Origin: Streptomyces tibetensis
GTDB lineage: Bacteria > Actinomycetota > Actinomycetes > Streptomycetales > Streptomycetaceae
Assembly (NCBI RefSeq): GCF_007655005.1
Contig: NZ_SZVW01000028.1
Location: 62,001 to 126,000, forward strand
Reading direction: 5' to 3'
DNA: 64,000 bases
Part shown: positions 47,387-56,187 of the stretch, piece by piece
Numbering within the stretch: position 1 is the first letter of the stretch
How the letters are laid out: each line of letters opens with the position of its first letter
The notes under the pieces: generated by a model
Databases searched by the model: none
The model's input: the letters and a program-made list of their open reading frames with translations, nothing else
Told to the model about the DNA's origin: nothing
Made by a program: the position numbers and the translations under genes

Positions 47387-48583
47387 ATGAGCGACTGGAC
47401 CGACCATCCGGGAGACCACCGGGCGGGGCAGGGGCCGAGACCGGTCCCGCCTTCGTTCCCCATGGTGCCGCCACCCTCGACCCGTACCGCCCCGCTCCCC
47501 GGTATGCCGTCGCCCGCCGCCCCCGGCCGCTACGACAGCGGCCCGCCCGCCCCCGGCGGACGCGATGAACGGGGCGGACGCGGCGGCAGTCGCACCCCGC
47601 GGCGGCGGGCGGGCCGGGGCCGCCGGTACCTCCGTACGACGGCCGTCCTGGCCTCCGTGCTGGTCCTCGGCGGCGCCGGCACGTACGTCTGGGCGGACAC
47701 CCGGCTCAACCAGGAGGTCGACCTTGGCGCGCTCGGCGCCCGGGTGCCGGCCGGAGAGGGCACCACCTACCTGGTCGTCGGCTCCGACAGTCGCGAGGGA
47801 CTGTCGGAGCGGGACCGCAAGGACCTCAACACCGGCTCCGCCGAGGGCCGCCGCACCGACTCGGTGATCCTCCTGCACACCGGCGCCAACGGCACCACCA
47901 TGCTCAGCTTGCCGCGCGACTCCTGGGTGACCCTCCCGCCCTACCTCGATCCCGACACCGGCAGGAGCTACCGGGCCGCGCCGAACAAGCTGAACGCCGC
48001 GTTCTCGCTGGGCGGTCCGGACCTGCTGGTGCAGACCGTGGAACGCAACACCGGCGTGCGCATCGACCACTACGCGGAGATCGGTTTCGCCGGTTTCGTA
48101 GGGGTCGTGGACGCCGTCGGCGGTGTGGACCTGTGCCTGGACAGGGCCGTACGGGACGAGGACTCCGGCGCGAACCTGTCCGCCGGCTGCCAGACCCTCG
48201 ACGGTGCCGAGGCGCTCGCCTTCGTACGGCAGCGCAAACAGGAGGCCCAGGGCGATCTGGGCCGGACCCGCAACCAGCAGAAGTTCCTCGCCGCTCTCGC
48301 CCGCAAGGCGGCCACTCCGTCCACCCTCGCCGACCCGTCGAAGTCCTTCCCGACCCTGGAGGCCGGGCTCGACACGCTCATCGTCGACGAGGGGACGGAA
48401 CTGCCCGACCTCATGGGCCTGTTCGAGGCCATGCGCAGGGCCACCGGCGGCGGGGGCCGGCAGCTCAACGTGCCCGTGGCCGACCCGAACCTGCGCACCT
48501 CCAAAGGCAGCGCGGTGAAATGGGACGACCGGCGGGCCCGCGCCCTGTTCGCGGCCCTGCGGGAGGGACGGCCGCTCGGTTGA
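47387..48583 (+). CDS. LytR-CpsA-Psr (LCP) family protein
   Basis: 398 residues. Pro/Arg-rich cytoplasmic start, one membrane helix (TTAVLASVLVLGGAGTYVWA, near residues 85-104), then the extracellular LCP domain: TTYLVVGSDSREG, RTDSVILLH, MLSLPRDSWVTLP (conserved R-D), NKLNAAFSLGGPDLL, and VDLCLDRAV...ALAFVRQRK (conserved R-x-R/K). LCP enzymes transfer undecaprenyl-linked glycopolymers to peptidoglycan. It starts 33 bp after the glycosyltransferase fusion on the same strand, so the two are probably an operon making and attaching a wall polymer. A hairpin terminator follows. Confidence 0.9.
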   Translation: MSDWTDHPGDHRAGQGPRPVPPSFPMVPPPSTRTAPLPGMPSPAAPGRYDSGPPAPGGRDERGGRGGSRTPRRRAGRGRRYLRTTAVLASVLVLGGAGTYVWADTRLNQEVDLGALGARVPAGEGTTYLVVGSDSREGLSERDRKDLNTGSAEGRRTDSVILLHTGANGTTMLSLPRDSWVTLPPYLDPDTGRSYRAAPNKLNAAFSLGGPDLLVQTVERNTGVRIDHYAEIGFAGFVGVVDAVGGVDLCLDRAVRDEDSGANLSAGCQTLDGAEALAFVRQRKQEAQGDLGRTRNQQKFLAALARKAATPSTLADPSKSFPTLEAGLDTLIVDEGTELPDLMGLFEAMRRATGGGGRQLNVPVADPNLRTSKGSAVKWDDRRARALFAALREGRPLG

Positions 48584-48642
48584 CCAAGGGAGCGGCACGT
48601 GTTCCTCGGCTGATCAGCGGGGCGGCCCGGGCCACGTCCGAG

Positions 48643-48669
48643 CCGGTTTCACCGCCTCGGTGAAACCGG
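48643..48669. terminator. Bidirectional hairpin terminator
   Basis: CCGGTTTCACC pairs perfectly with GGTGAAACCGG across a five-base loop, and GAG/CTC flanks extend it. It lies between the convergent LCP and lipoprotein genes, three bases from the latter's stop. Confidence 0.85.
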
Positions 48670-48671
48670 AC

Positions 48672-49376
48672 TCATGTCGCGAGCTTGGAGTTCTGTGCGC
48701 TCACCACGTCCGCGGACATCTTGGCGTCGCTGGGCCGCGTGCTGTCCGCGATGGCGAAGCCGTTCACCGAGAAGTAGACGGCGAGCACGTCACCGTTGCG
48801 GACGGCTTCGGTGTGCAGGGTGTGGGTGATGCCCCGGAACGTCATCGTGGAGCGGAAGGCGACGGAACCGGTCGCCGTGCCCTTCTCGGCGGTGACCGAA
48901 CCATAGGCCGTGGTGTTCTTGCCCGCCTTCGCCGTGAACCCGTCTCCACACTCCGTCACGGCCTTCTTCAACCCGGCCAGCTCCGACTCGGCCTCGGCCG
49001 CCGGCGCGTACGAGGCCAAGGTGATGTACGTGCTCGGCTTGCCGTACGCCGACCCGGCACTGCGCGTCACGTCGGCCTGCGGCTCACCGAGCGGGAGTTG
49101 ATTCATCGCGTAGGCCAGCGGGGCGCAGCCGGACCTGTCGACCGTGACCTCGTCCGGCGACTTGGCGAAGGCGTACTCGGCTTGCGGCTCGTCCACGTTG
49201 TAGCCGGGCAGGTCGTCCTGCGTCACGATGGCCTTGGCCAGCCGCTGTGCCGGAGTGATCTGCTCGGCCTTCGGCGCCGACGGCGAAGCGGAGGGCTTGT
49301 CCTCGCTGCCCGAGCAGGCGGTCAACGCGGAGGTCAGGGCCAGGACGGAGACGACGGCCAGGGCGGCGGGCTTCAA
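48672..49376 (-). CDS. Lipoprotein of unknown function
   Basis: 234 residues from TTG 49376. Signal peptide with lipobox LTSALTAC (cysteine near 21), a Ser/Pro/Lys linker (SEDKPSASPSAPKAEQ), then an extracellular domain of ~190 residues: RLAKAIVTQDDLPGYNV, RSGCAPLAYAMNQLPLG, AVTECGDGFTAK, GSVAFRSTMTFRGITHTLH. The two internal cysteines may pair. This layout occurs in many Streptomyces lipoproteins with a sensor-like or LpqN-like domain. No partner gene is evident. Confidence 0.8.
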   Translation of the reverse strand: MKPAALAVVSVLALTSALTACSGSEDKPSASPSAPKAEQITPAQRLAKAIVTQDDLPGYNVDEPQAEYAFAKSPDEVTVDRSGCAPLAYAMNQLPLGEPQADVTRSAGSAYGKPSTYITLASYAPAAEAESELAGLKKAVTECGDGFTAKAGKNTTAYGSVTAEKGTATGSVAFRSTMTFRGITHTLHTEAVRNGDVLAVYFSVNGFAIADSTRPSDAKMSADVVSAQNSKLAT

Positions 49377-49500
49377 TGGGGGGCTCCTCGGTCGCTGATT
49401 CGAGCGAAGATCATGGCATGGCGGCCCGAGAGGCTCATGGGCATGCCGTGCGGGAGCGATGGCAAGTGTGTGACGACGCCCTCCGGCCGGCTCGGGCTGA

Positions 49501-50715
49501 TCAGCGGACCCCGCCGAGACCGGCCGACGGCGTCGCCAGCGAGCCGTACCCCGTCGCCGCCCATGCGCTCCGCCCGGCCGGGACCTCGAAGTAGGGCACC
49601 GTACGGCCGTCCTGGTCCGTGTCGGTGAGCACCTCCGGGGCGCGGCGGTCCCGCAGGGCGTCCGCGCATGTGCGGCACACGGCCACGTCGAGCCGGTCCC
49701 GGCGGCCGAGCGGACGCCACCCCGTGCGCAGCGCGGACCGGCCGTGCAGGGGATTGAAGAAGCAGAGGGGGAGGCCGGAGGAGCCGCTCAGGGCGTCGCG
49801 GCCCTCCTGCGCCAGGGCCAGGGCGCCCGCCAGGTCCGGCAGGCCCCGGGCCTCGTCGAGGACCCTGCCGGCCGCGGCGTACGCGTCGAGGGCCTGCTGC
49901 AGGCCGGGTGTCGTGGCCACGTCGGCGGCCCGGGCCGCTTCGCCCAGGGCCAGTACCTCCGCCTCGGCCCGGCGCCGCACCTGCGCCTCGTCGGCCGCGC
50001 GGGCCGTCGCGAACACCAGCTCGGAGACGGGCGGGGAGGGCCGCCGGGAACGGAGCAGGGCGGCGCGGGTCGCGAGCACGGTCAGGGCCAGGGCCGGTAC
50101 GCCGATGAGCGGCCACAGCCACTCGCCCGTGCCACCGGACGCCCGCTCGGCCCGCTCCCGCGGGGACGCCAGGTCCTTCGTCGCCTCCTCCCAGCGCTGC
50201 TCGCCCTTGCCCTCCGCCACCAGGTCCACGGCCTTCGCGGTCAGGTCCGCCAGCCCCGCGTCCCGCGTCTCGTCCAGGAAGCCGGCGGCTGCCACCGCCT
50301 TGCGCGTCTGGTGGGTGTCGGCGGGCCACTCGTAGCCCCGGAGGGAGTCGGGGAAGTCGCTGTCCGACGTGATGAGGACGAGGTCGGGCCGCTGCGGGAG
50401 TCGGTCGCGGACCGTCGCCGCCAGGACGTCGGAGTCGCCGTCGAAGGCGTCGCCCCGGGTGAGGGGCATGAGGACGACCTTGATGGGCAGGCCCGTGCGG
50501 CGGATCCGGTCCGCCAGTTGCCGCTGCCGGGACGGCGGTACGGCGGTGGCGTACGCCTCGTCGACGTAGACGGGGGAGGTGCGCAGGGCGTTCGCGATGC
50601 GCTGCCCGGCGCTCGGGGCGTCGCCGTCCGCGGCGGTGGCGGTGCCGGTGGCGGTCAGCGCCACGAGCAGCAGCACCGCGAGGGCGGTGAACACGCGCTT
50701 CACCTCAGTGGACAC
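49501..50715 (-). CDS. Membrane protein with N-terminal PVY domain and NPLHG...CxxC motif
   Basis: 404 residues from GTG 50715, which overlaps the preceding gene by 11 bp; a GTG four codons later is also possible. Signal peptide (ALAVLLLVALTATGTATA), an extracellular domain starting SPVYVDEAYATAVPPS (with RIRRTGLPIKVVLMPL), one membrane helix (WLWPLIGVPALALTVLAT), then a cytoplasmic helical region and a C-terminal module: CFFNPLHGRSALRTGW...VAVCRTCADAL. The C-x-x-N-P-L-H-G...C-x-x-C arrangement could bind zinc. The upstream gene has the same module, so the pair arose by duplication. Function unknown. Confidence 0.75.
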   Translation of the reverse strand: MSTEVKRVFTALAVLLLVALTATGTATAADGDAPSAGQRIANALRTSPVYVDEAYATAVPPSRQRQLADRIRRTGLPIKVVLMPLTRGDAFDGDSDVLAATVRDRLPQRPDLVLITSDSDFPDSLRGYEWPADTHQTRKAVAAAGFLDETRDAGLADLTAKAVDLVAEGKGEQRWEEATKDLASPRERAERASGGTGEWLWPLIGVPALALTVLATRAALLRSRRPSPPVSELVFATARAADEAQVRRRAEAEVLALGEAARAADVATTPGLQQALDAYAAAGRVLDEARGLPDLAGALALAQEGRDALSGSSGLPLCFFNPLHGRSALRTGWRPLGRRDRLDVAVCRTCADALRDRRAPEVLTDTDQDGRTVPYFEVPAGRSAWAATGYGSLATPSAGLGGVR

Positions 50716-52906
50716 CTGCCGTCTCCCTCACCTTGTCGACGAGCCGGGCGATTCCGCGGGGTACGGCGGTCAGCGGGCCGTCGGTCGCTTCGTAGTAGGG
50801 GAGGCGGGTGGTGCCGAGGGACGGGTCGGGCAGCTTCAGCAACCGGGCCGGGATGCCGCCCGGTTCGGCGACGGCCGTGTCACGGCAGGGCTCGCAGACG
50901 GGGAGCAGGCGGCGGGCGTTGCCCTCGGCCGAGACACGGACGTGGTGGCGGTGGGCGGCGGGGCCGTGCAGCGGGTTGACGCCGCAGCACAGGTCCGCGG
51001 CCTCGCCGGTGAGGGCGGCCCGGCCCGCTCGCGCGAGCACGATGACGGCGACCAGGGTCGCGGGGTCCGTTCCTGCCTGCCGCGCGCGGCCGGGGTCGCC
51101 GTCGACCAGGAGCATCGCGGCGTCCAGGTGGTCCCAGGCGCGGCCGCGTTCCTCGGGGCCGGTGAATTCCTCGCGGAGGGCGCCGAGTTCGGTGTACGCG
51201 GTGCGGCGGAGGTAGGACGCCGACGGTTCGGTCGGGGAGGTGAAGGGCAGGCGGCCGGGGGGCTCGGGCACGGGGGAGGACCGCCGCAGCAGACGCCGGA
51301 CGGTCCACGTCGCCCCGGCCACGGAGCCCGACAGCAGCAGGGCCAGGACGGCACCGACGAACAGGCCGGGCCGGAAGTCGGTGGAGAACAGGGGCGGGAG
51401 GGAGTGCTCGGCCTCGGCATTGGGGGCTGGGGGCGGGGTGGACTCGGACCGCGGCCGGTCGGTGCGCGGAGCCTTGTCGAGGAAGGTCATCAGCGTGTCG
51501 AGACGCTCGCCGAGGCGGTGGTCGTCGGCCCTGTCCGTGCTGCTGTCACCCAACGTGACACGTTCCGGCAGGTCGAAGGAGAGACGGCTGGAGTCCAGGC
51601 GCAGTCCGTAGTTGTAGGCGTCGATCGTGCCGTCGTCCGGGTCGGCGACGATGTACACCCCGTCCGCGCCCACCTTGGCGTGCACCGCCGCGGTGAACAG
51701 CCACGGGTCACCGGCCGCTTCGCTCTCCGGCGTCTGGGGCACGAGGGAGACGTACACCCGGCCGCCGCCCTCGGAACGCCGGAAGTCCCGGATCCGCTCG
51801 TGCAGCCGGTCCAGTTGCCGGGCGTCGAGGACACGCGGGCTCTCCGGGTCGGCGTAGACCGGGTCCTGCTTCAGCCCGGCCGCGACCCGCTCCACCCGGG
51901 CCGACAGGTCGGCGGGGCTGGGGGGTTCCGCCGCGCTCGACCTGGTCTGGTCGAAGACGACGGGGGCGGTGAGGGCGATCGCGGCGGCGGAGAGGAGTGC
52001 CGCGCCGGGAACGATCCAGCGCAGGACGGGCTTCTTGGGGCGCCGGCGCCTGGCGAAGCCCGACAGCAGCAGGATGGACAGCGGGACGCCGGTGAGCAGG
52101 ACGCCCGTGAGGAACGACTGGTTCTGGCGGTCGGACGGGCCGATGTACATCTCCGCGGGACCGTCGTCGTCCCGGTACTTCTCGCGTGCCGCCTCGGCCC
52201 TCGCCGTGGCCTTCGCGCCGCCCTGGGCGACGACGTCGGCGAAACGCTCGAAGCTCCGCAACGGGCCCGCGTCGGCAGGCAGTTCGTAGAGGGCGACGGT
52301 CACGGCCGCCTCGGCGGGGGCCTGCACCCCGAAGGCCGTGGCCTGCGCGACGTCCGTCCCCTCGATCAGCACGTACAGCCCGTCGCGCCCGAGCCGGTCG
52401 TGCACCGCGCCGAGCAGCTGCTCGCCGTCCGTGCTGCCCCACATGGGCAGGACCAGGACGTAGGTCGGGACGCCGGTCTTCTTCGCCAGCCTGACGAAGT
52501 CGGGGGCGGTGGACCGCGGGACCTCGCGCGGGAGTTGGTCGGTGACGTAGACCGGGTTCTCGCGGAGGCGGTCGGCGAGGTAGGCGGCCTGGGTGGGGGC
52601 GTCGGCGACGTCCACGGCGGAAGCGGCGTCTGCGGCCTCTGTCACGTCTGCCGCGCTCACGGTGTCCGCGGCGCTGGCCGTGTCCGCGGCGCTGGCCGTG
52701 TCCACCGCGCTGGCCGTGTCCACCGCGCCGGCCGTGTCCACCGCGCCGGCCGTGTCCACGGCCCCGGCGTGGGCGGCGGGGGTGGCGGTTGCGAAGAGGG
52801 CCGTCAGCGAACAGAGGGCGAGGAGCAGCCGGAGCACGCGTGCGCGGCCTGTGCTCCGCGCCCATGTCCCCGCTGTGCAGGCGTTGTTCGTCCTGACTGC
52901 TCTCAC
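50705..52906 (-). CDS. Large membrane protein with two PVY domains and NPLHG...CxxC motif
   Basis: 733 residues from GTG 52906; the start is uncertain. A signal peptide (LRLLLALCSLTALFATATPAAHA) is followed by hexapeptide repeats (GAVDTA/SAADTA). Then come an extracellular domain (NPVYVTDQLPREVP, KKTGVPTYVLVLPMWG), two membrane helices (TGVLLTGVPLSILLLSGF and IVPGAALLSAAAIALTAPVV), a second extracellular domain of the same kind (DPVYADPESPRVLDARQ) and a third helix (GLFVGAVLALLLSGSVAGAT). The cytoplasmic C-terminal part carries CCGVNPLHGPAAHRHH...LPVCEPCRDT. Both extracellular domains resemble that of the following gene. No family name recognised. Confidence 0.76.
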   Translation of the reverse strand: MRAVRTNNACTAGTWARSTGRARVLRLLLALCSLTALFATATPAAHAGAVDTAGAVDTAGAVDTASAVDTASAADTASAADTVSAADVTEAADAASAVDVADAPTQAAYLADRLRENPVYVTDQLPREVPRSTAPDFVRLAKKTGVPTYVLVLPMWGSTDGEQLLGAVHDRLGRDGLYVLIEGTDVAQATAFGVQAPAEAAVTVALYELPADAGPLRSFERFADVVAQGGAKATARAEAAREKYRDDDGPAEMYIGPSDRQNQSFLTGVLLTGVPLSILLLSGFARRRRPKKPVLRWIVPGAALLSAAAIALTAPVVFDQTRSSAAEPPSPADLSARVERVAAGLKQDPVYADPESPRVLDARQLDRLHERIRDFRRSEGGGRVYVSLVPQTPESEAAGDPWLFTAAVHAKVGADGVYIVADPDDGTIDAYNYGLRLDSSRLSFDLPERVTLGDSSTDRADDHRLGERLDTLMTFLDKAPRTDRPRSESTPPPAPNAEAEHSLPPLFSTDFRPGLFVGAVLALLLSGSVAGATWTVRRLLRRSSPVPEPPGRLPFTSPTEPSASYLRRTAYTELGALREEFTGPEERGRAWDHLDAAMLLVDGDPGRARQAGTDPATLVAVIVLARAGRAALTGEAADLCCGVNPLHGPAAHRHHVRVSAEGNARRLLPVCEPCRDTAVAEPGGIPARLLKLPDPSLGTTRLPYYEATDGPLTAVPRGIARLVDKVRETAGVH
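52658..52770 (-). repeat. 18-bp repeats encoding (G/S)A(V/A)DTA hexapeptides
   Basis: About seven 18-bp units (GTGTCCACCGCGCTGGCC type on the plus strand) are read on the minus strand as GAVDTA, SAVDTA and SAADTA, just after the signal peptide cleavage site. They keep the frame and probably give a flexible spacer of variable length. Confidence 0.85.
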
Positions 52907-52969
52907 CGGTGAGCCCCCCGCGCGTCCGATCGCTGTCCGCGCCGCACTCTACTCGGGGCTTCGCGAGTG

Positions 52970-53860
52970 CTACAGGTCGCCCGGTTGCGGCTTGGCCGTT
53001 TCTCCGGAGGGGCCCATCAGGATGCCGTGGGTCTCGTGGAGGTCCTCGCCCGCCTTCGACGGGACGCGGGCCTCGGCCAGGACGATGCCGCTCGGAAGGC
53101 GCCGGAAGGTGGGGGGCAGGGCGCCGGCCGGGAGGTCGGCGAGGAAACGGGTGACGCGGTCGCGCTGGCCGGGGGTGAGGTCGCTCTCCCCGATGGTGTC
53201 GGCGGCCCCTGCCAGGAGTTCCGTCAGGCGCTCGGCACTGTCGGGGTTGCCGGTGAACAGGCGGATCCAGGAGTCGTCGGCGAAGGTCAGCCTGACGTCC
53301 GCCTCGACCTCGCTGAACCGCATCCGCCGGGCGCCCGCGACGGCGTCCCGTGGGTACTCCGCGAGGACGTCGGCCTTGGCGATCGAGCCCGTGCGCGTGC
53401 CCAGGAAGAGCAGGCGGCGGCTGGTCAGCACCAGGTCGGTGGTGTAGCCCTCGGGGCGGCGGTCCGGGTCGAGTTGCCAGGGCGCGGTGCGGGCGAGGGT
53501 GCCGGGGGCGGCCCACATGACCGGGAAGTCGTCGACCTCGTTCTCGCGTTCCTCGGGCTTGCCGGTGGCGGGGACACCGCCGAAGGGGCTGCCCGCGGCG
53601 CCTCCGAGGTTGGCGACGAGGTTGGCGATGAGCGGGATCCCGAAGGCCAGGGCCCGGCCGGTGCGGCGCGCGGCCCGGTCGCCCGTGCCGCGCGGGGTGT
53701 GGACCGGGCCGGGGGGCCACTGCGGGAGTTCGCCCTGGATGTCGCCGCGCTGCGGGTCGCGGAACCAGCGGCATCCGGCGACCGGGGCCGCCAGACCGGC
53801 GGCGAACCGGGCCGACGTCCGAAGCAGCAGATCCTCGTCCGCGCTGGGGTACCAGTCCAT
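52970..53860 (-). CDS. Cassette C: hypothetical protein with C-terminal P-x-x-F family domain
   Basis: 296 residues from ATG 53860, overlapping the preceding stop (TGATG). It starts MDWYPSADEDLLLRTSARFAAGLA. A possible hydrophobic or amphipathic stretch follows (RALAFGIPLIANLVANLGG), then a beta-rich region (TDLVLTSRRLLFLGTRTGSI, DVRLTFADDSWIRLFTGNP) that resembles a PH-like domain of the kind used for membrane or protein binding. Its C-terminus is RLPSGIVLAEARVPSKAGEDLHETHG. It is the last gene of cassette C and has no counterpart in cassettes A or B that I can identify. Function unknown. Confidence 0.72.
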   Translation of the reverse strand: MDWYPSADEDLLLRTSARFAAGLAAPVAGCRWFRDPQRGDIQGELPQWPPGPVHTPRGTGDRAARRTGRALAFGIPLIANLVANLGGAAGSPFGGVPATGKPEERENEVDDFPVMWAAPGTLARTAPWQLDPDRRPEGYTTDLVLTSRRLLFLGTRTGSIAKADVLAEYPRDAVAGARRMRFSEVEADVRLTFADDSWIRLFTGNPDSAERLTELLAGAADTIGESDLTPGQRDRVTRFLADLPAGALPPTFRRLPSGIVLAEARVPSKAGEDLHETHGILMGPSGETAKPQPGDL

Positions 53861-54498
53861 CAGTGCGTCACTTCTCTCTGCGGGAATTCCACCGACCCGA
53901 TGATGTCCGCGAGGGCGTGCGAGAACTCCTCCCACTGCTCCACCGACGCCGTGTCGAGGGTGATCACAGCGGTGCAGGGGTCCGCCGGGAACGGAATGTG
54001 CACCTGGATCTGTCCCATGACCAGGTCCTCGTCCCTGCCGGACGTGGTGTACGCGCCGTCCACGACGAGCTTGCGGAAGGTGATGCCGTAGACGGCCGGG
54101 CCGCACGGCAGGTCGAGCCAGGACACCTCGCGCAGGGGATCGCTCAGCAGGGCGGCCCGGGTGCCCTCGGCGACGACGTCGGGGTCCGCGTCCCCGCGCT
54201 CGTGGACGGCGATGGTGAGGGCGCAGTGGGCGATACCGCCGCCGTCCTCGATCTCGTAGAGCCCGATCCCGAAGAACGCGACGCCGTCGGCCAGGAGTTC
54301 GTCCGCCATGGCGCTGTAGAGGGAGCCCATGGTGTTCCACAGTGGCTCCTCGCCCTGTGGATAGAGGTCCCGGACCAGGCGCCGTGCGGCGTCGGCGCGT
54401 TCCTCCGGGTCGAGGGAGACCTCGATGGCGTGCATGCCCTCCGGGAGACGGAAGGCCATGGGGGGCAGGGTGGCGTCGGCCACGGTCAGGGCGGTCAT
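53860..54498 (-). CDS. Cassette C: accessory protein, LPCGPAV family (full length)
   Basis: 212 residues from ATG 54498, overlapping the preceding stop (ATGA). It opens with PMAFRLPEGMHAIEVSL and carries VRDLYPQGEE, the IAHCALTIAVHERGD strand pair, SWLDLPCGPAVYG, TSGRDEDLVMGQIQVHIPF and a final WEEFSHALADIIGSVEF. These blocks match the cassette A protein at 32957-33625, and its N-terminal two-thirds match the shortened cassette B gene at 36249-36770. Cytoplasmic by prediction. It lies directly after the large cassette protein, as in B-type order. Confidence 0.8.
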   Translation of the reverse strand: MTALTVADATLPPMAFRLPEGMHAIEVSLDPEERADAARRLVRDLYPQGEEPLWNTMGSLYSAMADELLADGVAFFGIGLYEIEDGGGIAHCALTIAVHERGDADPDVVAEGTRAALLSDPLREVSWLDLPCGPAVYGITFRKLVVDGAYTTSGRDEDLVMGQIQVHIPFPADPCTAVITLDTASVEQWEEFSHALADIIGSVEFPQREVTH

Positions 54499-55682
54499 GA
54501 GTGGGCCCCGAAGTCGTGCGTGGCGATGGTGTGCAGCTTCAGGGCGTTGAGCCCGCCCTTGATCGAGGCGTCGAGGGCGCGGCCCGCCCGGCTCATCGGG
54601 GCGATGGCCTCCTCGCCCTTGATGAACGGCAGCTTCGAGGCGATGGTGTTGATGCCCTGGGTACCGAGGACCTGCCCCTTGCGGACGTTCTGCAGCCCGC
54701 TTTCCACGGCCAGCGTAAGACGGCTGCCGCCCTCGCCCAGCTTCACCACGGGCGCGGCCTTCAACGGTCCGAAGAGCACGAACGACTTGCCGACGCTGGT
54801 GACTCCGCGGTACCCCTCGCCCAGCTCCGCGGCCCGCGCGGTCGCACTGACCCCCTTGGCCAGCTCGGCACTGCCCGTCAGACCCTTCACCCCCGGCAGG
54901 ATGCCCAACGCGTCGAAGCCGATCTCGGTCCAGGAGACGTCCGCGCCGGCCGCCTTGGCGACGGCGTGGCTCAGCAGGGCCGCGCCGCTGGTGATCATCG
55001 CGCCGGCGGCGAAGATCGCGCCGAGGGGTTCGAAGGGGGCGGTGATGATGGCGAGCATGCCGAGGACGCCGCTGGCCAGACTCAGGACGTCGCCGATGGT
55101 CTTGATGAGCTCGGCGTGATCCTTGAACCACTCCCCGGTGGCGTCCCACGCGTCGGTGATGCCGTGCCCGAGCTTGTCCCAGAAGCCGGGTTCGTCGGGT
55201 GCGATGCCGGCGGCCTTGTCGAGGTCCCGGCCGACGAGACCGGCGGCGTGCCGGTACCGCTCCTCGAGGCCGTGCACCTTCTGGATGACGCCGTTCACGT
55301 CACCGGAGGCCTTCCCGTACGCCTCGGTCCCCTCCTTGGCGTCCGCCTGCGCGGCGAGTTTCTCCCCGGCCTCCTTCTCCAGCCGGTCCGCCTCGTCCTG
55401 GAAACCGTCGAGCTGTCCGGCCCAGCGGTGCAGGGCTCGGGAGGCCTTGTCGAAGGACTCGTAGCTCTTCCTGATCAGGGGAGTGACGTCGGTGGAGATG
55501 TGCTCGCTGAACGCCACGGCGGTCTTGCCCTTCCAGGCGCCGCACTCGATGCGTTCCAGTTCCCGTACGGCGGTGCCGAGTTCACTCGCCAGGCCGCCGA
55601 TCCGCTTGGCCAGCTCACGGGTCTGCTCGACGTCGCCGGGGGTGGGGTCCCAGCCTATGTGGGGGAAGGAGGGGCGTCCCAT
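54495..55682 (-). CDS. Cassette C: large T7SS-associated membrane protein with DPTPGD signature
   Basis: 395 residues from ATG 55682. N-terminus FPHIGWDPTPGDVEQTREL, with a proper W-x-G turn (IECGAWKGKTAVAF near residue 48). A coiled-coil region reaches ~175, followed by hydrophobic helices (VLSLASGVLGMLAIITAPFEP and GAIFAAGAMITSGAALLSH) and WTEIGFDALGILPGVKGLTG, identical in design to A and B. The C-terminal ~130 residues are helical, with no recognised toxin motif. The partner gene lies 8 bp upstream. A SUKH gene on the opposite strand, 170 bp from the partner gene's start, hints that an immunity pair once or still exists here. Confidence 0.84.
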   Translation of the reverse strand: MGRPSFPHIGWDPTPGDVEQTRELAKRIGGLASELGTAVRELERIECGAWKGKTAVAFSEHISTDVTPLIRKSYESFDKASRALHRWAGQLDGFQDEADRLEKEAGEKLAAQADAKEGTEAYGKASGDVNGVIQKVHGLEERYRHAAGLVGRDLDKAAGIAPDEPGFWDKLGHGITDAWDATGEWFKDHAELIKTIGDVLSLASGVLGMLAIITAPFEPLGAIFAAGAMITSGAALLSHAVAKAAGADVSWTEIGFDALGILPGVKGLTGSAELAKGVSATARAAELGEGYRGVTSVGKSFVLFGPLKAAPVVKLGEGGSRLTLAVESGLQNVRKGQVLGTQGINTIASKLPFIKGEEAIAPMSRAGRALDASIKGGLNALKLHTIATHDFGAHS

Positions 55683-55690
55683 ACGGCGTT

Positions 55691-56017
55691 TCAGCGCCCC
55701 TTCTCGGCGGCCTTGGAAGCCTTGGGGGTCTTGGCGGCCTTCATCGACTCGGCGAGCTCCAGGTCGAGCTTGTCGAAGGTCTCGCCGATCTTGTTGATCA
55801 TCTTGACGGCGTTCTGGGTGTGTTTGCCGAGCTGTTTGATGCCGTAGGCCCAGTCGTCGGCGAAGTCGTGCACGTCGTCGACGAGCCGGGGCGCTCCGAC
55901 GACCGAGCCGTCGGTACCTCGCAACGTCCGCCGGGCGCCGTCCATACGGTCGGAAATCGTCGAGAAGGTTCGCTTCAGGTCCTCGAAGACGGTGTCCTCG
56001 AGCCGCAGATCACTCAC
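55691..56017 (-). CDS. Cassette C: WXG100-like partner protein with DFxDxW motif
   Basis: 108 residues from GTG 56017 (GTGAGTGATCTG); the open frame extends upstream but only through a Pro-rich non-coding-like stretch. Helical, with PRLVDDVHDFADDWAYGIKQ in the turn region, matching the SDF-x-D-x-W of cassettes A and B. It has a Lys/Ala-rich tail (KTPKASKAAEKGR). It is followed after 8 bp by the large protein gene. No signal peptide. First gene of cassette C. Confidence 0.8.
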   Translation of the reverse strand: MSDLRLEDTVFEDLKRTFSTISDRMDGARRTLRGTDGSVVGAPRLVDDVHDFADDWAYGIKQLGKHTQNAVKMINKIGETFDKLDLELAESMKAAKTPKASKAAEKGR

Positions 56018-56187
56018 GTCGCGTTCCCGGCGGTCCGGTGGTGGGGCGTTCGCGATCTTAGGCAGCGGTTCACCGCGTGTGACCGCTGCTGGTGGAAGGA
56101 TGGGCGTTGCTTGAGGGGGAGATGGGGGAGGGTTTGCCGGGGCTTGGGGTGGGGCCGCGGCTGCGAGGCGAAGGGAGCGGGGGCGAC

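Noticed and set aside
45899..48598. An 899-codon minus-strand frame across the glycosyltransferase and LCP genes
   Set aside because: It spans two well-supported plus-strand genes and has no domain, so it is a GC-driven open frame.
51708..53774. A 688-codon minus-strand frame rich in Arg and Pro
   Set aside because: It is the out-of-frame reading of the 733-residue membrane protein and its neighbour; low-complexity composition.
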